A stretch of 64,000 nt of DNA, from NCBI RefSeq assembly GCF_040054535.1, contig NC_090796.1, positions 7,576,501 to 7,640,500 on the forward strand, given 5' to 3'. Source of the stretch: Antennarius striatus (taxonomy: Eukaryota; Chordata; Actinopteri; Lophiiformes; Antennariidae). Position 1 is the stretch's first letter; each line of letters begins with the position of its first letter. The notes under the pieces are model-generated. The model made no database searches. It worked only from the letters and a program-made list of their open reading frames with translations, and was not told the origin of the DNA. The position numbers were made by a program, and so were the translations under genes. Of this stretch, positions 47,721 to 61,380 are shown in pieces.

Positions 47721-50700
47721 TGGATATATGTTTCTGTTTTTTGTTGTTGCTTTTGTTCGTACACATGCAGCTGGTAGAACTCAAACAGCAAGTACTTAGG
47801 CTCCTCTTATGATACAAATAGACAGTATTTACTCACACATCTAGTTTACCCTTCAGTGGCCTACCTCTGTGCCTGACCCCTAACATAAACATATCATGGC
47901 TGCTTTCCCCACTGGCCCAAAGGGGTGCAGGTGGTCCACGTGGACACCTCTATACGGGCTCTGACCCAGGTTCATAGGTCAGACCCCTCAAATGATGGCC
48001 TTCCTTGCTGCCCATAATTGCCCTGTTTATTTTTAGTCCACACTGGGCCGTGTTGAGCTATTAAAAGAAACATGAACATGAGGCCGTTTGCTAATTACTG
48101 TTGGGCCAGCAGACCCTCACTTTCCCTGATTGCTGCCATATGCTAACCCACTCAGAGAGGAGAGTCTCATCTGTCACCTTCCCTGTCTCTCTGTGGTTTT
48201 ACTCTTTATGTAGTGGACTGGATGGCACTTCGCTCAAGGAGTTTGTTAATAGAAGTGCATGTTTAGGTGACTCAAAAATGTAAAAGTTAAATTACAATGG
48301 AAAATCCGCTCAACAATTAATAGAGATAATTTGACTTAAAGCAAAATCTGAGCATTTATTTCTATCATTGCTCTGAGTTAATTTAATGAGCCAAAGAATC
48401 ATTTTCACAGGATACACAAGAAGACAGCAGATAGTTATCAGACACCCATTTCTGGCAAGTACCAGTACATCTGGTTCAAACGGTTAAGGGACGGTTAAGT
48501 AATTGGCTCGATTTAAACCTATTTGTGGTCAAAAGAAGGTTAAAGTAAAACAGCAGAGGTAGCCATCTTGTTGAAGTCGTGACATTTACAAAGGTTTGAT
48601 TGCAGGAGGGAGCTTGTTGCAGAGATTAGCAGATGGGTTTGGATAAAGCGAGTACGCGCTTACATTCGCTCTTTGAGACTGTTGAGGCACTGCTGACATT
48701 TGATATAGCCATTAGAGCTCCGTTAGTGAGCTTGTCCAAGTAAAACGTCTATTTGTTACTTAAAATGTAAATTAGCAGTGGACTATTGGCTGCTTAGTTG
48801 TTTTAACTCTAACTCTGTGTTTGCTGGTTGTATTGGTTGAAGGTAGAAAAAAATTTTCTACTGGTTTTTCTAAAATTAAACAACTCTTTCATTTGACCTT
48901 TTCTTGATTTCTAGCTACGTGTTTCTCACTGCTCTCTTGTCCCTCGATGCCAGCCGTTGCTGTTGGTAACACATGTCAGTGATGAAGCCATGGCTTGTCA
49001 TGAAGGTGTCTGGATAATGTCAAACACCGTAGGCCCACCCGCCTCGCTCTTCACTGATGGATTGAATTTCCGCCGCACCTAGATGCACACAAACCTGCAA
49101 CTTCCTGCAGAAATAAATCACTGACTAGGGAAAAATGGGTTTTCACAGGAGAGCAATGCATTATGCTACTTAGGCATTTTAGGTAGCTATGATGTGATGT
49201 TGTGTTTCTTGAGCAAATAAATTACTTAAGGAATGTAAAAGTGAACTCAAGGACAGACTTGTTCATGCTCAATATCCGTAGAAAAACCATAACACAATGA
49301 TGACTTGGCTCCCGCAGGTTTCGAAAATTTTGATTATGACTGGCAATTAATTTGCACGATGGGGCTTGCATTGTGGAAATAAGCCTATTATCTCCCCATC
49401 CATCACCAGATCCAATTTATTGTCACCAACATTAGTATTAATGCACTGTAAAAAAAATAAATAAATGTTGCAGCAGTGTCATTAACTGTTACGATAATAT
49501 TACTGATAGGATTTTGTTTGCAAATTCACATTTATTGTGTCAAGTAACATATTATCACCAAACCTTATCATTCGAAATCAAGTATATTTAATCATCAAAT
49601 GATTTATGAGATATATTTACCTGGACAGCTGCAGGTTACAGACTTCCACTGTCTAGTCATGTAAAGGCAATAATGTGATGTCATGACTAGAATCTCACCA
49701 TTCAGAAGCATTGATTCTGTCGACATATACTGTACATTTGGTTATATTGTGTCACCGACTTCTATATTCATAAGTAACAGCTAGAAAACAGAAAATTGCC
49801 CATGCTTTTATTTCCTACCATAAGAAAGATGGGCTCTTCCATTTAAAACTACGTGACATAAATCAAAGTAAAAGATACATTTTGATTATTATTTGCATCA
49901 GTGACTCTGCTCTTATAAAATATTACACAACACTGATCACAGTTGGCAGTTTTAAATTTTGCCAAACATGCCAGTCAAGTACACGTTCAATTGTATCCTT
50001 AGTCATTTAATCCAACGATTGCCTCTTTTAATAGTGTGGATTTACCTTTTTTGGCCTAACAGAAAGATGTTTGCTGGTTAATTTCGTTTGAAGTATCTAC
50101 CAACCAACTGGGACCGCCACCACCCAGTCCCTGCAAATAAAGCCTTTCTAGGAACAACTTCTACGGAAGTGTCTGTCACTCTTATGTGTTTGCATCAGAA
50201 TATTATTTGAGAATTTTACGTACTTTTTTTGTTTAACAAATGTATACCTATTTAGACCAAGCTGAGAGCATGTCACATCATAAAGCAATATGATGTGACA
50301 TGATAAGAGATTTGATTACCTGGGGAGTGATTATCATTTTGTGGTGGCATTTGTGTAATAATGGCTGCTAACCTGCGTTATCAGGACTGCAGGATGTGGA
50401 TTTCTCTTTCATCTAAGATCAGAAATTTCAAAGTTTCTGCTTTGTGAAAGCTTAAATTGTGGAGAACTCGCAGCTTCTTGTGTTTTGTTTTGGTCTACTG
50501 AGGTGACAACCATCTGTTAAAGTGACGTGGATTTCCGGGGCATGTAAAAAGATTCTCTTGTTGCTATTGCTGTTTTTCTTTTCACTCCTGTGGAACATGT
50601 TGAGATTTTTGAGGCAACTGTTAAATGTACACCACAGCTGTGCAGCAGAAGTTTCATTACAGCCCTTTGTTTTTGCTGTTTACGTGGGGTGTTTTATATT

Positions 50701-51552
50701 TGAATGTATCTGCACATATGTGTTAATTCTTTTTTCATTTTTACAATATGTTCATGGTTTGTTAGATCACACGTAGACCATAGAGACTTGTTGTAATATG
50801 TTCTAACAAAGAACAAATGTCTTTGCGTACTGAAGTATAGATAGCTGTGTATTGAGGGTTCCCAGCCATGCTAGCCACTCCGTGAGTTTGTACCTTTATG
50901 CAGCAATGCTGAAGTGAAAGCTAATGTCCACATGAAAACCAATGACAGTGAAAGCATACTGATGTTTAGCAAGCCTATGTTCTAACATGTTTGCGATCAT
51001 TAAACCTAAGCACTGACCAAGACTACATTTTGGCCCGATGATGGCGCTGAGACCACCAAGAAGCTCCATGGAATACCACGAGAAGTTTTACTAATGACCA
51101 CCGAAGGATAAAACTCCTTCTCCCTCTGCAAGAAGGACAATGGAGTAATCGGAGACTCAGAACAGTAAAATGCACAAAGGCCTTCATTATGGGATGTAAT
51201 ATTATTGTATTCCTTTTCCATATCAGTGCCAACACTCTCGATTTCATCCTCAGTGCTACCTTTCTATCTCATTTATTTTTACTTTGCTCTCTTCATTTAT
51301 TTTATTTTCCATTGTTATTATTTTAGGCACCTTTTTTAAAATTTAATACTACATGTATTTAATAATACATTTTAGGTTTTATTTTCAATTTTATTTTACA
51401 GGTGTTTTTTTTTTAATCCAGCATTGCACTGTTGCACAATATTATTAGGAGCAATCCCTTCCTCAAGAATTTCCTTCAAGATTAATGAAGCTATATTTTG
51501 TTTCTCTGTGTATTATTTTTGTGCATGCTAAAATTAATAAACAACAACAAAG
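47721..51552. other. Non-coding; several candidate conserved elements
   Basis: No exons. 47990-48150 and 49300-49450 contain TAATTA-type words in non-repetitive sequence (see findings). Confidence 0.4.
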
Positions 51553-51812
51553 AGAGGCCAGACTGAGATGGTTTGGACATGTCCAGAGGAGAGATAGTGA
51601 ATATATTGGTAGAAGGATGCTGAGTTTTGAACTGCCAGGCAGGAGGCCTAGAGGAAGACCAAAGAGGAGGTTTATGGATGTAGTGAAAGAGGACATGAAG
51701 GTAGTTGGAGTGAGAGAAGAGGATGCAGAAGACAGGGTTAGATGGAGGCAACTGAATCACTGTGGCGAGCCCTGAAGGGGAAAAGCCGAATGGAAAAGAA
51801 GAAGAACAACAA
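51553..51812 (+). mobile_element. 5'-truncated non-LTR retrotransposon (LINE) 3' end
   Basis: The plus frame encodes RLRWFGHVQRRDSEYIGRRM, a GRRPRGRPKRR stretch and a VREEDAEDRVRWRQL stretch ending CGEP-stop. These are the characteristic C-terminal residues of LINE reverse-transcriptase polyproteins widespread in fish and invertebrates. The stop is followed by GGGGAAAAGCCGAATGG and an AAG-repeat tail, as expected of a 3' end. Everything upstream of the last ~75 residues is missing, so the copy is dead on arrival. The exact clade cannot be assigned from this fragment. Confidence 0.8.
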
Positions 51813-54800
51813 AACCCATGAGGCTGCAGTAAAAATGTCATGCTCCCTTTGTGAAAGGTGGTTGACATGAGATGTCTGCAGTAGCTGATCCACTGTTATC
51901 ACCTTGACAGCTGTGGCGGAGCATCAGATCACCTGATGAGCTCCTCAGCTACATGAACACACCTGGTGGTGCTCCCTGTGGTTCTGTCCTCCCTCTGGAG
52001 CCTGGTAGGCGGCTGGAACGGTGGTTTCAGGAAAGGCTCCAAGAGCAATACGGAAGTTTACGGAAACTGAGTTTGAAGGCAAGGCTCATAAAATCACCAG
52101 AATCACACTATATGCTGGCTAACAGTCTGCTACCACTGAGGAGAAGCCTCTTTAATGAGGCTGAGCTCAGTTATTCATAATGGTCGGCTCAGTAATAGAA
52201 AACCGCTGTGGTGCAGTTGCATGGGTTTCACATTTTTGAATCATAGCCAAAGCAATGAAGCACAAAAAGCATACAAGGTTGTTGCAGTGCAGCATGTAAT
52301 TCAAGACCTCAGTTTTCCAAATCCAGTTCCTTCAAAAAAAACAAACTTGGTCTCCCCTCCAACTGGGATATACCGCCTCTTCCAGTGGACACTCCCAGTT
52401 TCTCTAGCGCCTCTTAATCTTCCTGAGAATCCAAGATAGGACTCTTGGGTGAAAAGGTCACTATGACCCAGCATTCTCTGCTTGGCAGGGGGCAATGGTG
52501 GGGTTGTAATGGAGGCAGGGTGAGCTAAGTCCAGGGGAGGTAACCTAGGCAGGTTTCGCCTTTAGCTTTTGTTGATGCTTTTTGTTGTCATTGTTGGCAA
52601 ACCTAATACAGCATTCCACGAGGCTCTGCAGCAAGTGTGTACTGGAGAAAGGCAGCAGTGAGGGGCAGAGATGACAAAACAGACAGGTTTTAAATCTAGA
52701 GCGAAACAATAGAAGGTGACGCCCCTGAGCCTTATTTTGGCCTCAAGGCCTTCAGGGTTTTCAGCAAAAAAACCTGCATGACAATGACAGTAAACAGACA
52801 AAGAACAGGTGAGTGACCCGAGGAGACAGATGTACCAAATACCGAATTTACTTCTGAGTCAACGGCAGGTTGTTTTTGAAGCAAAAACATTGTGGAAGCC
52901 TAATTTTCCTTAAGATAAACTTGTCAAAATGAACATGATGATTTTGACAGCTCCACTTAAATCCTCATATTTTAAATCTTTAACTGGTAATCTTAAAGGA
53001 ATTGTTGACTAGAGTCCTCTGAAATGTATTTCTTTATATGGCCCACATCAAAACAAAAAAAATTATTAGTTTGCCTGAGACGTCTTGTGCAGGGGTAACG
53101 GGGTCAAGCTTTGGGCAAATGAGGATTCACTTACCTCCTTGTCGTTTGATTTGTCAGCTCTTGATGCAGGCTCCCAAGGCAGATTTTTCAGACAAAGTGC
53201 CCATCAGTACAGGCCTACCTTACTTGTCCTTGACTGCTTTTGAAACAGATTACAGCTAAATGGCTTGTTTTACCCCCAAAGCTTTCTGTCACTAAAATAT
53301 GGTTGTGTTTGAAGTGTTGGCCCCTCCACCGCCAAAGAAGAAGATACATGATTGGATCTGAGCGGTTATCAGTCTGCTAAAGCTCGGCTGAATTCTTCAG
53401 CCCAAGATTACTATCCTCAGGACATTGCTTGGTCTTCTGTTTCTTTTCCTGCCTTTTAGAAAAGGCTTTCTGCGTACTGCGTAGCCACAAAGAAATATGC
53501 TAACTGCTAAGGTATGGTTTGTAGAAGCATGGTCTTGCCTGGTTTTATGGTTCTGGTTTAGGTAAACTCTTATAAGTGAAAGAGAAACAGTTACTCAGCT
53601 GCCTGGCTGCCATAAAAACCCTAACCCTAACATGAAGAGTTAGGAAGTAGTCTGTTATCGGAAACTGCAGGGGAGGAGACTTTCTGCCTCATTCGAAAAG
53701 GAGAATTTAAAGTTTTATCCATCAGATAACTCTTTTAGTTTTTAGGGTCAAACTCATAACAGAAGCATTTGACTCTGAGTGTTTCTAGGCTGGGGTTTTT
53801 TCTAGGCTGCCCCAAGGGAGCAGATGTTGAACGAGATCCAAGTCAAAGTGACCGGCGGAGGGGGCGGGCCAGGAAGAGATTCCAGTTTAAAAGTCTATCA
53901 CGAGATCTCGTCACGGACTAGACTGAAGGACAAACCCACAGGAAGTACATCGCCGCAGATGTCAGTCATGTCGACCACAAATGAGCCAAAGGGACTTATA
54001 AGGAAATATTGGAGCAGACGAGACATTTGGGTCAAACTCACTGCCTCATTTTAACATTTGTATGAGAAACTCAATTTAAGGCATAATTTGACAGAAATGT
54101 GATTAAGCCTCACATGATGATGTGTGACAAATTTTAATGATTTATTGTTTCACAAAACTAATTTTGAGCACTTCTGTGCTCTTCTGTTGAGCCTGTGTAT
54201 GCTGAAAGGCAGTTATTTCCACCAGTGTACCTACAAATAACATGAGAGATATAATTATGGCAGATAGAAGTGTGGATTTATTTATGTCAACGCATGAGGT
54301 GACATACTGTTTATGCAGGATGCCTGTTGTGGAACAATTTTACGTTATACGTTACTCAAATAGAATTACTAAGAAATTCTGGCATTTTATTAAAAAATAT
54401 ATTTACTCTTATATTTTATGTTGATAGAAAAAGAACATTAATTACATAAAAATCTGCATGAGCTTTGAATTGAAAATCCTTCTCTTATTTCCCCATGTGT
54501 AGCATACGAAGAACCTAAATGCTGTTCCAGTTTTTCCAGTGTGATGTCTGGTCCCCCGTGAGGAGTTTTGTTTCACCCCTGTTGCTTTATTGAAACCCCT
54601 GCTGTCATAGCTGACAAGCAGAAATAAGTGATCAGTAATTGTTTTGTGGTTCTGGGGCCCATAGAATCAATATTATGCCTCCCCAGCAATAATTTCCTTG
54701 GTTGATTTAAACACAAGTTCCCCGCAGGCGAGTCATCAGGGCTAATTGAGACCTGGGGAGGTCCAGTGCAGGAGGATGTTGGTTTTCAAATGAGTTGTGG

Positions 54801-55517
54801 TGCAGCAAATTCCCCACTGATCGCTTTGTACATAAAAAAAAAAAGACAGTGACTTAGAAATTACTATGGTAACTAATCTAATACAGTCTTATATGAGACA
54901 TCTTTACTTTTGCACAATGTATATAAAACACACAATCAAAAAACCTTAACCTGTTTCCTTCCTTTTTTCACAGGATAGTCATTAAAGGTGCCAAAGCGAG
55001 AGCAGCAGGTGTGAGATTTATCTGAAACCTGTGTGGTTACCCAAGGCCCATGTTCACCCTGCATTCTGATCTGTCATTCAGGGCGTCCCAGCGGCTGAGG
55101 AGGAGCGGAGGAGCAGGTCAATTATGACATTATGGTGGGGTGGTTGAACAGCAGTCCCAGTTGGAGGAGGAATGGGCATCCAGAGAGCAATAATTCCCAA
55201 TGGAAAGCAATCCACCACATCTAGAGACTATATCCTGTCTTGATCAGAGGAGGCGTCTATGATGGTGAACGCTACAGGGAATGGGAGTGTTCAGATCTGA
55301 TCCAACAGTCATTACAGCTTTGTTTTCTCAGATTCATCATGTTGTAAAATGTTGTTTTTTATCCTGTGATTTGATTCAATTGGATTCTTTTTTCAAAAAC
55401 ATTAAGGTCCCAAAATGCAAATTGACCATTATTCTTCTTTTTTGTCCTTGAAAGACTTCTTCCTGATTGCGGAAGAGCCACATGTTACTTAGGAGTATAT
55501 GGTGCCAGTTGATCTTG
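51813..55517. other. Non-coding; candidate conserved elements at 54560-55260
   Basis: No exon seen. It includes two telomere-like CCCTAA units at about 53620, too few to matter. Confidence 0.4.
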
Positions 55518-56015
55518 CTAGTGAGTCAGTGGACGCTTGGGAAACCTATTGAAAATGAGGAATTGAGGGTGGATTGGCTTTTCACACTGTTCACACTGTG
55601 TGCTGATCATATAATTATGACCATCATGCGCCTTTGACAAGTTATTGTACTCCCACCACTCATTTCTGACATTATATAATGAAATTGAGGCTTTGTGTTG
55701 CCTGTCACTGATGACGTATTTAGGAGAATATGACATGTCTGTGCATGTGGGCACGCCACAACTGTGAATTACCACCAATGGCTTGTAGCAACGCAAGAAA
55801 ACAGCAACAAACAATAGACTAAATATCATGTAATAGCATTGAGAGCAGCTTTGTGAGGCTACATGAAATTTTGAGGTATATAAACAATCAGCACAGTAGT
55901 GTAGACACAGGGCAATGCACGCTGTTACTAAGGAGGTAGAATGTTTACCATGAGCATTGGAGTCAAATAACATCACTGGTGTCAGAATTTTGTCGTACAC
56001 CACGTGCTTATGCAA
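55518..56015 (-). other. Anonymous 165-codon open frame
   Basis: The longest open frame of non-repetitive composition in the desert. It is Cys/His/Tyr-rich with a hydrophobic stretch in the middle (YYMIFSLLFVAVFLRC). No family is recognised, and no promoter, poly(A) signal or splice support is evident. It is AT-rich sequence with a chance lack of stops, or a decayed mobile element. Confidence 0.12.
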
Positions 56016-59000
56016 AATGTGTTTTATGATTCTCTACTAACTGTCATGACTTCCAAAACACAAAAGTCATCACCAAAGTGCTGGGTTATGTTGATAAATT
56101 TGAAGGTCGGTTTTTTGCAGGCCTGTGTATTTGATAAGACAACTCATTGTGATGTATTTGCCACAGTTTAAACTATCATTGACTTTTCACTATTTCAGTT
56201 ACACCAGTGTTGTGTCCAGTTGGGCAGAACCTGAGCATATCATAAAACTGTGATTCTCCTCTTTCCCAACGCCCAAAGATGACTACAGCAATAGCAGTTC
56301 AAGTAGAATCCATTTAATGTTCTTGTGTGTCCAGGTGTACATGGTCCAAAGTAACAATTAAACTTAATTTTATCATTAAAAAAACAGAGAAAAAGTACAC
56401 AACACTTTGCTAAATTCCCAAAGAAAAATGGGAGAAACTGGGAATAATGAAAAGAGCTACAAATCAATGTAGGTATCTTGTCTGCAACATGAAGTGTTTG
56501 TTTCTTAGAATTAATGTAATCTTAAAATTATTTGCATGCATTTATGTAACATATTCATATCTTCAAATTTCAAACGTGACTCCTGCTCCTCCTTGAGGTC
56601 GACAGAATTCCTGTTTGGTTCCACTCGTCCAGGTGTTTGTGTCTCTTGCGTCGTTGCCTCATCCTCTTAACCTGACATCAAAGCATAGGTGTGTTGTTTC
56701 CCTCTCCACGCTGAGGGGAATGTCATGGGAGAGTGACCCCACAAGAGGCTGGTCCAGCCTCAGGACGAAGTGGAGCCACCTGAGAGGGGTGGTCACCGCA
56801 TTCCTCCATGTCTGCAAAGGCTGAGAGGCCTGATGCACTGCGAGAGACAAGCCAGCAGAAGGTACATGTCACATCAGTAAAATCCAAAGGTTATTTAAAC
56901 ATTGTTAACAAGTAGGAAATCTTGCAAGAAAGAGATAGAAAGAAAGACAGGAAATACACAAATTCACTTTCTCATTTAGAATTGGATGAGAGGATTTCTG
57001 TATCTCCAGTAACAGAAAACACAATGTTGACATTGTGCTACCCTTCTGCTCATCTTAATGAAAAAAGGGAGGCCATAGTTTGGAACTTCTGTTTATGTCA
57101 CATTTGAACTGAGTCAGCTATTTCAGCTCTTACCATGACATTCTTCTTCAAACCCGCTACACACTTGCATGACAACTACATCACCACAGATATGAGCTAC
57201 TGTCAAGAAACACCATCCAAGCCGAGCTGTGGATGTCATATCGTCATTTGGTAAATGTTATTAGCATGTAGTCTCAATGTGGATAGCAATAACAAACCTG
57301 TCTCTGTCAGGTCAAGACAGTCAGTTCGAGTCCTTTTATTTAAGGGTCAGCGTACCTGGCCTCTACTCTGTCCAGTTGCATACCTGCACTGACGCGGTAA
57401 GTAATAAAGTAGGACCTCCTTTGATCTGATGTCCCACCCAGAGGCTTCTCCCTCTGAGGAGACAATGCTCTAATTCATTACTGGACCTGCCTCTTCAAAG
57501 CTCAGCAACTCTGCACCGGGAAACTCTAAACGTCGGCCCCAGACAGGCTATTTTAAACGCCCACTCACCCCCCTGGGCACTGAGGTGTTGGCTGGATGAG
57601 TCCACATAAGTTACGGTAGCCTGCACATACTCCCTCCCTGGCCCTGCAGCGCCACACCTATCCCCCTCAGGTAACAGTTGGATTATTGGCCATTGGTATT
57701 TCTGCATTTTTCCCTGCCTGGTCATACACACGTTGATGGTGGGAAATGTCACCCCAGCTCTACAGAGACACTCCAAGTTTTCTCATCAGATGCTTCCTGC
57801 ATGGAGGCTTTAGTGTTTTCTAAGGTGATGCTATCAAATTCAGAGTGTATACCATATTGAGCTGAGGTGGCATTATCAAAAAGATGACAGCATTTATGGA
57901 ATAACATAGAGATACAAATCAAACTGCATCTTCTATCCTTTTATCTCATGTATTCAAAGCATCACTTCACACTGGCATGTGTTTGTTGTTGCGGTGTAAT
58001 CCCTTGTTATGACTTCAAATGGACTGAATGGCTGGTTGGGTACTCAGGAGGCCATTGAACCACTTGACTAAAGAGTATGTAGTCTGACTTATTTGGGAAA
58101 GTGGATCTGTTGTCAGCGTTTGTGCTTCTTGCTGATCCCTGACTTAATCTTTGTTGCCAATGTTTTTTTTTGTTCTGGCATTGGCTTTGAGACTGCAACA
58201 ACTAAACGTGGCTTTGTGTGACTTAATGTGTTTTCATTACTTTAAGTGTTTTGTTTGTTTTCAAAATATACAGGGGAAAAATTGCAGAACACCAAAGATG
58301 AAGTACCTTACACATAACCAAGTGCCCTTAATTTAATTTGATATGTTGAGGATCAGCTCAGCCCCCTGGGGTGGGAAGAAGCATATAGTCACCAAAACCT
58401 GCACATCTCAACATCTCATTTTTCTTCTTCACTCTTCCAGGCTCTATCTCGCCCCCTCTGACGTTGCTTGCTCACCACTTGCCAAGTCTGATGTCAGCCC
58501 ACTGCACACAGGGTCCCCGGGTGAGTGTACAGTTTCTGTTTTGACACCCGTTCTTAATTACACATGTAAATGATTGATCACCTGGACTTGGCAGCGGCAG
58601 CAGAGATGGAAGGTCCTTGTTACATGATGGCTTTTGTGATTATGTCCAAGTTCAGGACAGTATCTGTGTCCAGGAACAGAGGAAACAGATACCTGCAATG
58701 GCCCGAGAGCTGGGGAGATTAAGTTCTGAGCTCCCGCCGTTTGGACTGAAGGCTCTTCCTATTAGCTGTCCTTGAGGAGCAAGTTGCACAGGTGCAGCTG
58801 GATATCTGTGGCCCTTTGTTTGGTCTAATCCCACACAATTTAAAGCAAAGCTTGCTGCCCGCACCTTCAAGCTGACTCTGTGACACCCGAGGGCCCTGGT
58901 TGCTGAAAATAGAGCTCAGCTACTTTTGTGAAATGTGATTTGGCTAATTGATTTTGGAGTGGCCGTTCTACACTGCCTGGGGGAATGGACGGCGATGGAA

Positions 59001-60905
59001 GCTGAGGGTGCTTCCTTAATGCATACAGGTGGTGAAATCAACCTGCTGTTGCTTTTGCTCCATCGTTTGAGGTGCAAAATGATGCTGAATACAAAACACA
59101 GACATCTCAGTTCAAATTGCTAAGAAAATAAACAGTCACCTGAAGCCAGAAGTCATGTAATGCTTTCACAGATGGAGCGAGAACCTCTTTTTCCCGGGTT
59201 CTGCCTGGCGACAGCTGCTAGTTCGTCTGTGCTTTGACTCAGGTATGGAGCCAATCTGAAGGCCAGGAGGGTTTTAACCCCAATCTTCTCTTCACAGCCT
59301 GGCACACATGGACTGTGCAGCTGCACTCCTCATTGATCTACAAGGTTTGCCTGGATGGCTGACTGGAGAGAGATAGATTGGAGGGGAAATGGCTTAATTG
59401 TTCTCACTCTCGCTGCTGGAATGCAAATAGCCCTCCGCTACTGGCCTCCTCTGTAAGGAGAGTCCCACCATGAGAAACCAGGGTCCTATTTATGGTGTTG
59501 AAGCCTAAAATAATAGATGAAACAAACGACCTGCAGAAACATATGGAATCACCTTGGCACTTTTTTAAAAAATTATTATTATTTTCCCATGGTACTCAAA
59601 CCGGTTGTTTTTATTCTTACAAATTTTGCATTGTTTTGGTCAAATAAAGAAAACCTCGCAGGGTGCCTTATACCATTCATCAGCCACAGGTCTAACAGAT
59701 AAACAGGTGAAGGGGTCAGGACACATGTAGAAAAGTCGGGAGATGAAAGATTTAAATTCTGAGGCATATGTATCCTGTCTGACTTTGATCAGCGCCTAAG
59801 GTCGCTCTTTCATAGCCATCAATCACAGCAGGGATCTGATGGGAGGCTGCTCCCTCCGATGAAGGGCTTGCTCAGACTGAGACTGTCTCATCTTGACAGA
59901 GCACTAATATTTCGTGCCTGACATCCAGGTTGCAAGTCCACAATGAATTCTGTTTGGATTTTTGACCAGATTTTGTTCTCGCATGAAAAAATTCTATTAC
60001 TGCTTTAATTAAGAAAAGTAACTTGTGATGTAGGGCAACTATGCAGAGGGCGTGTTCTGGTGAGGTTCAAAGACAATACAAGCAAATCTCCGAGGCTTTG
60101 ATGTTTCTTGGCAGGCTTCAGACAGCAACTGACAATCTGATGATCTGGGAGGCCTTTCACAATCCCCGACCCATCCTGGCCCCAGTTGTCTAGCCCTGCA
60201 GTGACAAACGCTTTAATATGACAAGGTTAAACACCTGAAGCAGCGCCACAAAATGGTCACGACTAGGGTGGGGTCAAGGGAGCAAACTTAAAACGCTCGC
60301 TGGCTTAGTAGTTTACTATGACTGTATACTTATTCATGCTAACACAACAGGTCTGCACTTTATTTGTGACTTAACTCAAGGAAGAAACCATTTAAAAATC
60401 CGTATTGATCAAAACAGAAATTAAAGATGCTCTAATCAATATTTTCACGTCAACTGTGCATTTTCTTTTATTCTTCAAACTCAACATGGGCTCAGGACCC
60501 AAATATGCTGTTTCCTTCAGCTCTGCAGGAAACAGCTTTTCCCTTCTTTTCAGTAATTAATTTGTTTTTCTGGTGCACGACTTAAATGTTTCGTTTCAGT
60601 CTCACTTCTCTCATCGAAATCTTTTTTAGACCACCAACAGGTCTGCAGGATAAAAACTCAAAGCAACCGCAAACAGTCAATGTTAACAACTATCTTGTGA
60701 ACATAGTGGAGCATTTAGCAGCTAATGATAATGCTATTTATCTCATGAATGGCTTAAGACCAGGGAGATTTTGAAGAAATAAGTTTTAATTCTGGCTAAT
60801 GTTGTCAGCTCTCTCTTTAGAATCTAATTTATTGTTCCATTATTTTTTAAATGCATTTTTGAATATTTATACATGTTTATATTCACACACACACGCACAT
60901 GCACG

Positions 60906-60908
<3 letters not shown>
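56016..60908. other. Non-coding; strongest enhancer-like stretch 58900-59500
   Basis: No exons. 58900-59500 and 59800-60250 are repeat-free and rich in transcription-factor-like words, including an octamer ATGCAAAT at 59421-59428. Confidence 0.4.

Positions 60909-60962
<54 letters not shown>
60909..60962 (+). repeat. (CA)n microsatellite
   Basis: About 27 AC units, preceded by an imperfect CA/CG stretch. Confidence 0.97.
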
Positions 60963-60967
<5 letters not shown>

Positions 60968-61269
60968 TGTTTGGAATTATTGTAAATAAATGCTAACTCA
61001 AAATAGCTGCCAAGTATTTCAATTAAGCAGCTTCTTTCTCAATGTTAAAGGTCACTGAGTTTTTTGGGCAATGCGATACTGATCTGCAGATGCTGATTAC
61101 TGATGATACCATGACCGTCATATTATTATTATTTGTTTGTTTTCCAGGTCTGATCTGACTTTGGGCTGTGTCTAAAGAGGAACAATGTCTTGAATTACAG
61201 TTTACAGCTAGTCAAAATACGAGAAAACTGGGATATCCATTTCCTTTCCTTGAAGTTTTATATATATTT

Positions 61270-61270
61270 A

Positions 61271-61325
<55 letters not shown>

Positions 61326-61380
61326 ATATAATATATATATAGTATATAATATATTATATTTTAAATATATAATATAAACA
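61270..61380 (+). repeat. (TG)n microsatellite joined to an AT palindromic tract
   Basis: A TG tract (61270-61321) continues into TATA/ATAT alternation (61322-61380) able to form cruciforms. Confidence 0.93.

Noticed and set aside
51491..51868. 125-codon minus-strand frame
   Set aside because: Antisense shadow of the LINE fragment on the plus strand.
53619..53632. Telomere-like CCCTAACCCTAAC
   Set aside because: Only two units; expected by chance and not an interstitial telomere array.
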